Source: an uncultured Filifactor sp. (GTDB lineage: Bacteria; Bacillota; Clostridia; Peptostreptococcales; Filifactoraceae). Taken from it: a DNA stretch of 7,965 nt. Both the position numbers and the translations under genes were made by a program. The notes below the pieces were generated by a model. It saw only the letters and a program-made list of their open reading frames with translations. It made no database searches and was not told the origin of the DNA. This document shows positions 6,947-7,965 of this stretch, piece by piece. Location of the stretch: positions 1 through 7,965 of the forward strand of contig CAMYCP010000052.1 of the NCBI GenBank assembly GCA_947254385.1. The letters run 5' to 3'. Each line of letters opens with the position of its first letter. The stretch's first letter is position 1.

Positions 6947-7840
6947 ATAGAACGGGTTTCAGACATCTATGTGATGGCGGAAATGCAGTTTAATACGGCA
7001 TTTATTAACTACGCCTCAAAATACGGTATACCGATACACTTTTTTAACTACTACAATTTTTACACCGGCAGTTTTTATCCGAGAGAAACCAATCTCGCAG
7101 GGAGTTTGCTTGTTAAACAGGTAGAGCACTACACAAACTACGATATGAGGTTAAGCATCGCAACAAAAATCATAAGTGCAGCGGCAAACAACATATACCG
7201 TAACCTCAGATACTATAACGGCAGAGGCAAGGACGTCGCCGTTTATATGAAAGAAATTGAATCGTTGTCACGAAAAATTGAGCAAACGAAAACCATAGAA
7301 GAACTTATGGGAATTGAAGGCAACATACGAAAACAATACTATGAGGCTTGGAATACTATAATCAATCAAAAAATAGATTTTACAAACAGAGTAAAACATC
7401 CGCCCGACAATATGATAAACTCACTAATATCATTCGTAAACTCCCTTATATACAGCAAAACACTAACGGAAATCTATCGAACGCAACTCAATCCCACAAT
7501 CAGTTACCTGCATCAACCGGGAGTTAGAAGATACTCGCTTTGTTTGGATTTGTCGGAAATATTCAAACCTTTGATAGGAGACAGATTGATATTCAGTCTG
7601 CTGAATAAGAATCAAATTACGGAAGACAGTTTTACAAAAGAACTGAATTTTTTACATCTGAAGAAAAATGCTTCCATTACAATATCAAGAGCGCTGGAGA
7701 GCAGGCTCAACAGAACTATAATGCACAAAGACTTAAAAAGACAGGTCACTTATCAATATCTGATACGCTTGGAGGCGTACAAACTCATAAAACATATAAT
7801 CGGTGAAAAAGAATACGAAGGCTTTTGCATATGGTGGTAA
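6947..7840 (+). pseudogene. cas1: cas1, 5'-truncated (N-terminal ~40 residues missing)
   Basis: Cas1 is the spacer integrase, working as a complex with Cas2. Homology starts immediately after CRISPR repeat 2 with IERVSDIYVMAEMQFNTAF and runs unbroken to the usual C-terminal WW. Full-length I-B Cas1 is about 330 residues; here roughly the first 40, part of the N-terminal beta domain that forms the dimer, are absent. Numbering from GTG 6971, the catalytic set is kept: E116 (in MGIEGNIR), H181 (in ISYLHQPG), and D193/E196 (in LCLDLSEIFKP). The only starts available are GTG 6971, ATG 6974 and ATG 6983, none with a good ribosome site; the frame is open back to a TGA at 6911 but has no ATG, GTG or TTG start there. 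The lack of frameshifts suggests a recent truncation. A shortened protein could still be made but is unlikely to integrate spacers. Confidence 0.85.
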
Positions 7841-7857
7841 ATTATAAACAACGTCAG

Positions 7858-7965
7858 CTATATTTTAGTAATGCCAAGTTGCATAAAAAATTGCAGTATT
7901 ATACCGGTTCTTATACTAATTCCTTTTAGGGATTGTAGTATTTTATATGTTCTATCCAATCTCTT
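7858..7965 (-). CDS. Possible C-terminal end of a convergent gene (partial)
   Basis: On the minus strand the frame is open from the window edge for 35 codons to a TAG at 7860-7858. It reads as a plausible protein end, with KRLDRTYKILQSLKG and then a hydrophobic stretch IILQFFMQLGITKI. I do not recognise it; a transposase tail is one possibility, given the rearranged surroundings, but nothing proves it. The gene would converge on cas1, 17 nt away, and occupy the place where cas2 is normally found. A 35-codon opening can occur by chance even in AT-rich DNA, and a terminator-like hairpin lies inside it. Confidence 0.3.
   Translation of the reverse strand, partial: KRLDRTYKILQSLKGISIRTGIILQFFMQLGITKI
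7913..7944 (+). terminator. Possible Rho-independent terminator after cas1
   Basis: ATACTAATTCC (7913-7923) can pair with GGGATT (7929-7934, one G-U pair) and AGTAT (7937-7941), leaving a TTTTA loop and a two-base bulge. The 3' arm is followed by a short T run (7941-7944). The stem is 11 bp, weak in GC. It would end the cas operon transcript 70 bp after cas1. It conflicts with the minus-strand partial gene, which would span it; at most one of the two readings may be right. Confidence 0.35.

Noticed and set aside
6893..6980. CCGCCAT in the spacer (6893-6899) and ATGGCGG at the cas1 start (6974-6980), as an inverted repeat
   Set aside because: Only seven bases match and flanking bases diverge; no clear structure or target relation follows from it.
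7831..7929. A 32-codon plus-strand frame overlapping the cas1 end (MVVNYKQRQL...), considered as a cas2 remnant
   Set aside because: The start vaguely recalls Cas2 but the next residues do not, there is no ribosome site and it stops early.

Overview
The window is a type I-B CRISPR-Cas locus of the Cst1/Cst2 ("Tneap") flavour on the + strand of an AT-rich genome. The strong AAGGAGG-type ribosome sites, the consensus sigma-A promoter, the AGA/ATA-rich codon use and a CRISPR repeat ending in GGAATGTAAAT, like those of Clostridioides difficile, all suggest a low-GC clostridial Firmicute. The species cannot be told from the sequence.

Layout. Positions 1-129 are non-coding, with an AT-rich inverted repeat that may terminate an upstream gene. 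A near-perfect promoter (TTGACA, 17 bp, TATGAT; 130-158) lies just before a tight five-gene operon: cas6 (183-905), cas8b1/cst1 (887-2611), cas7/cst2 (2614-3486), cas5 (3473-4207) and cas3 (4217-6592). The genes overlap or are a few bases apart. Cas8 carries a strong in-frame internal ribosome site and ATG (2279-2296), predicting a separately translated 105-residue small subunit (Cas11b). The interference machinery therefore looks complete: crRNA processing, Cascade with large and small subunits, and the HD-helicase nuclease.

Downstream the adaptation module is wrecked. cas4 survives as a 10-codon stub directly after cas3. Then come about 220 bp of AT-rich, leader-like DNA and a miniature CRISPR array of two repeats and one spacer (6852-6946). 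A cas1 lacking its first ~40 codons begins exactly where the second repeat ends. cas2 is absent. After cas1 there is a possible terminator hairpin and, on the other strand, a possible C-terminal end of a convergent gene that leaves the window.

Reading as a whole: a promoter-driven, apparently intact I-B effector operon whose cas4-cas1-cas2 part was deleted and replaced by a CRISPR leader and mini-array. It can probably still interfere with the stored spacer(s) but cannot acquire new ones by itself. The most unusual points are the mini-array fused to truncated cas1, the perfect inverted repeat that folds the first repeat and the spacer start into a hairpin, the internal Cas11 start, and a Cas6 without a histidine in the usual N-terminal catalytic region.
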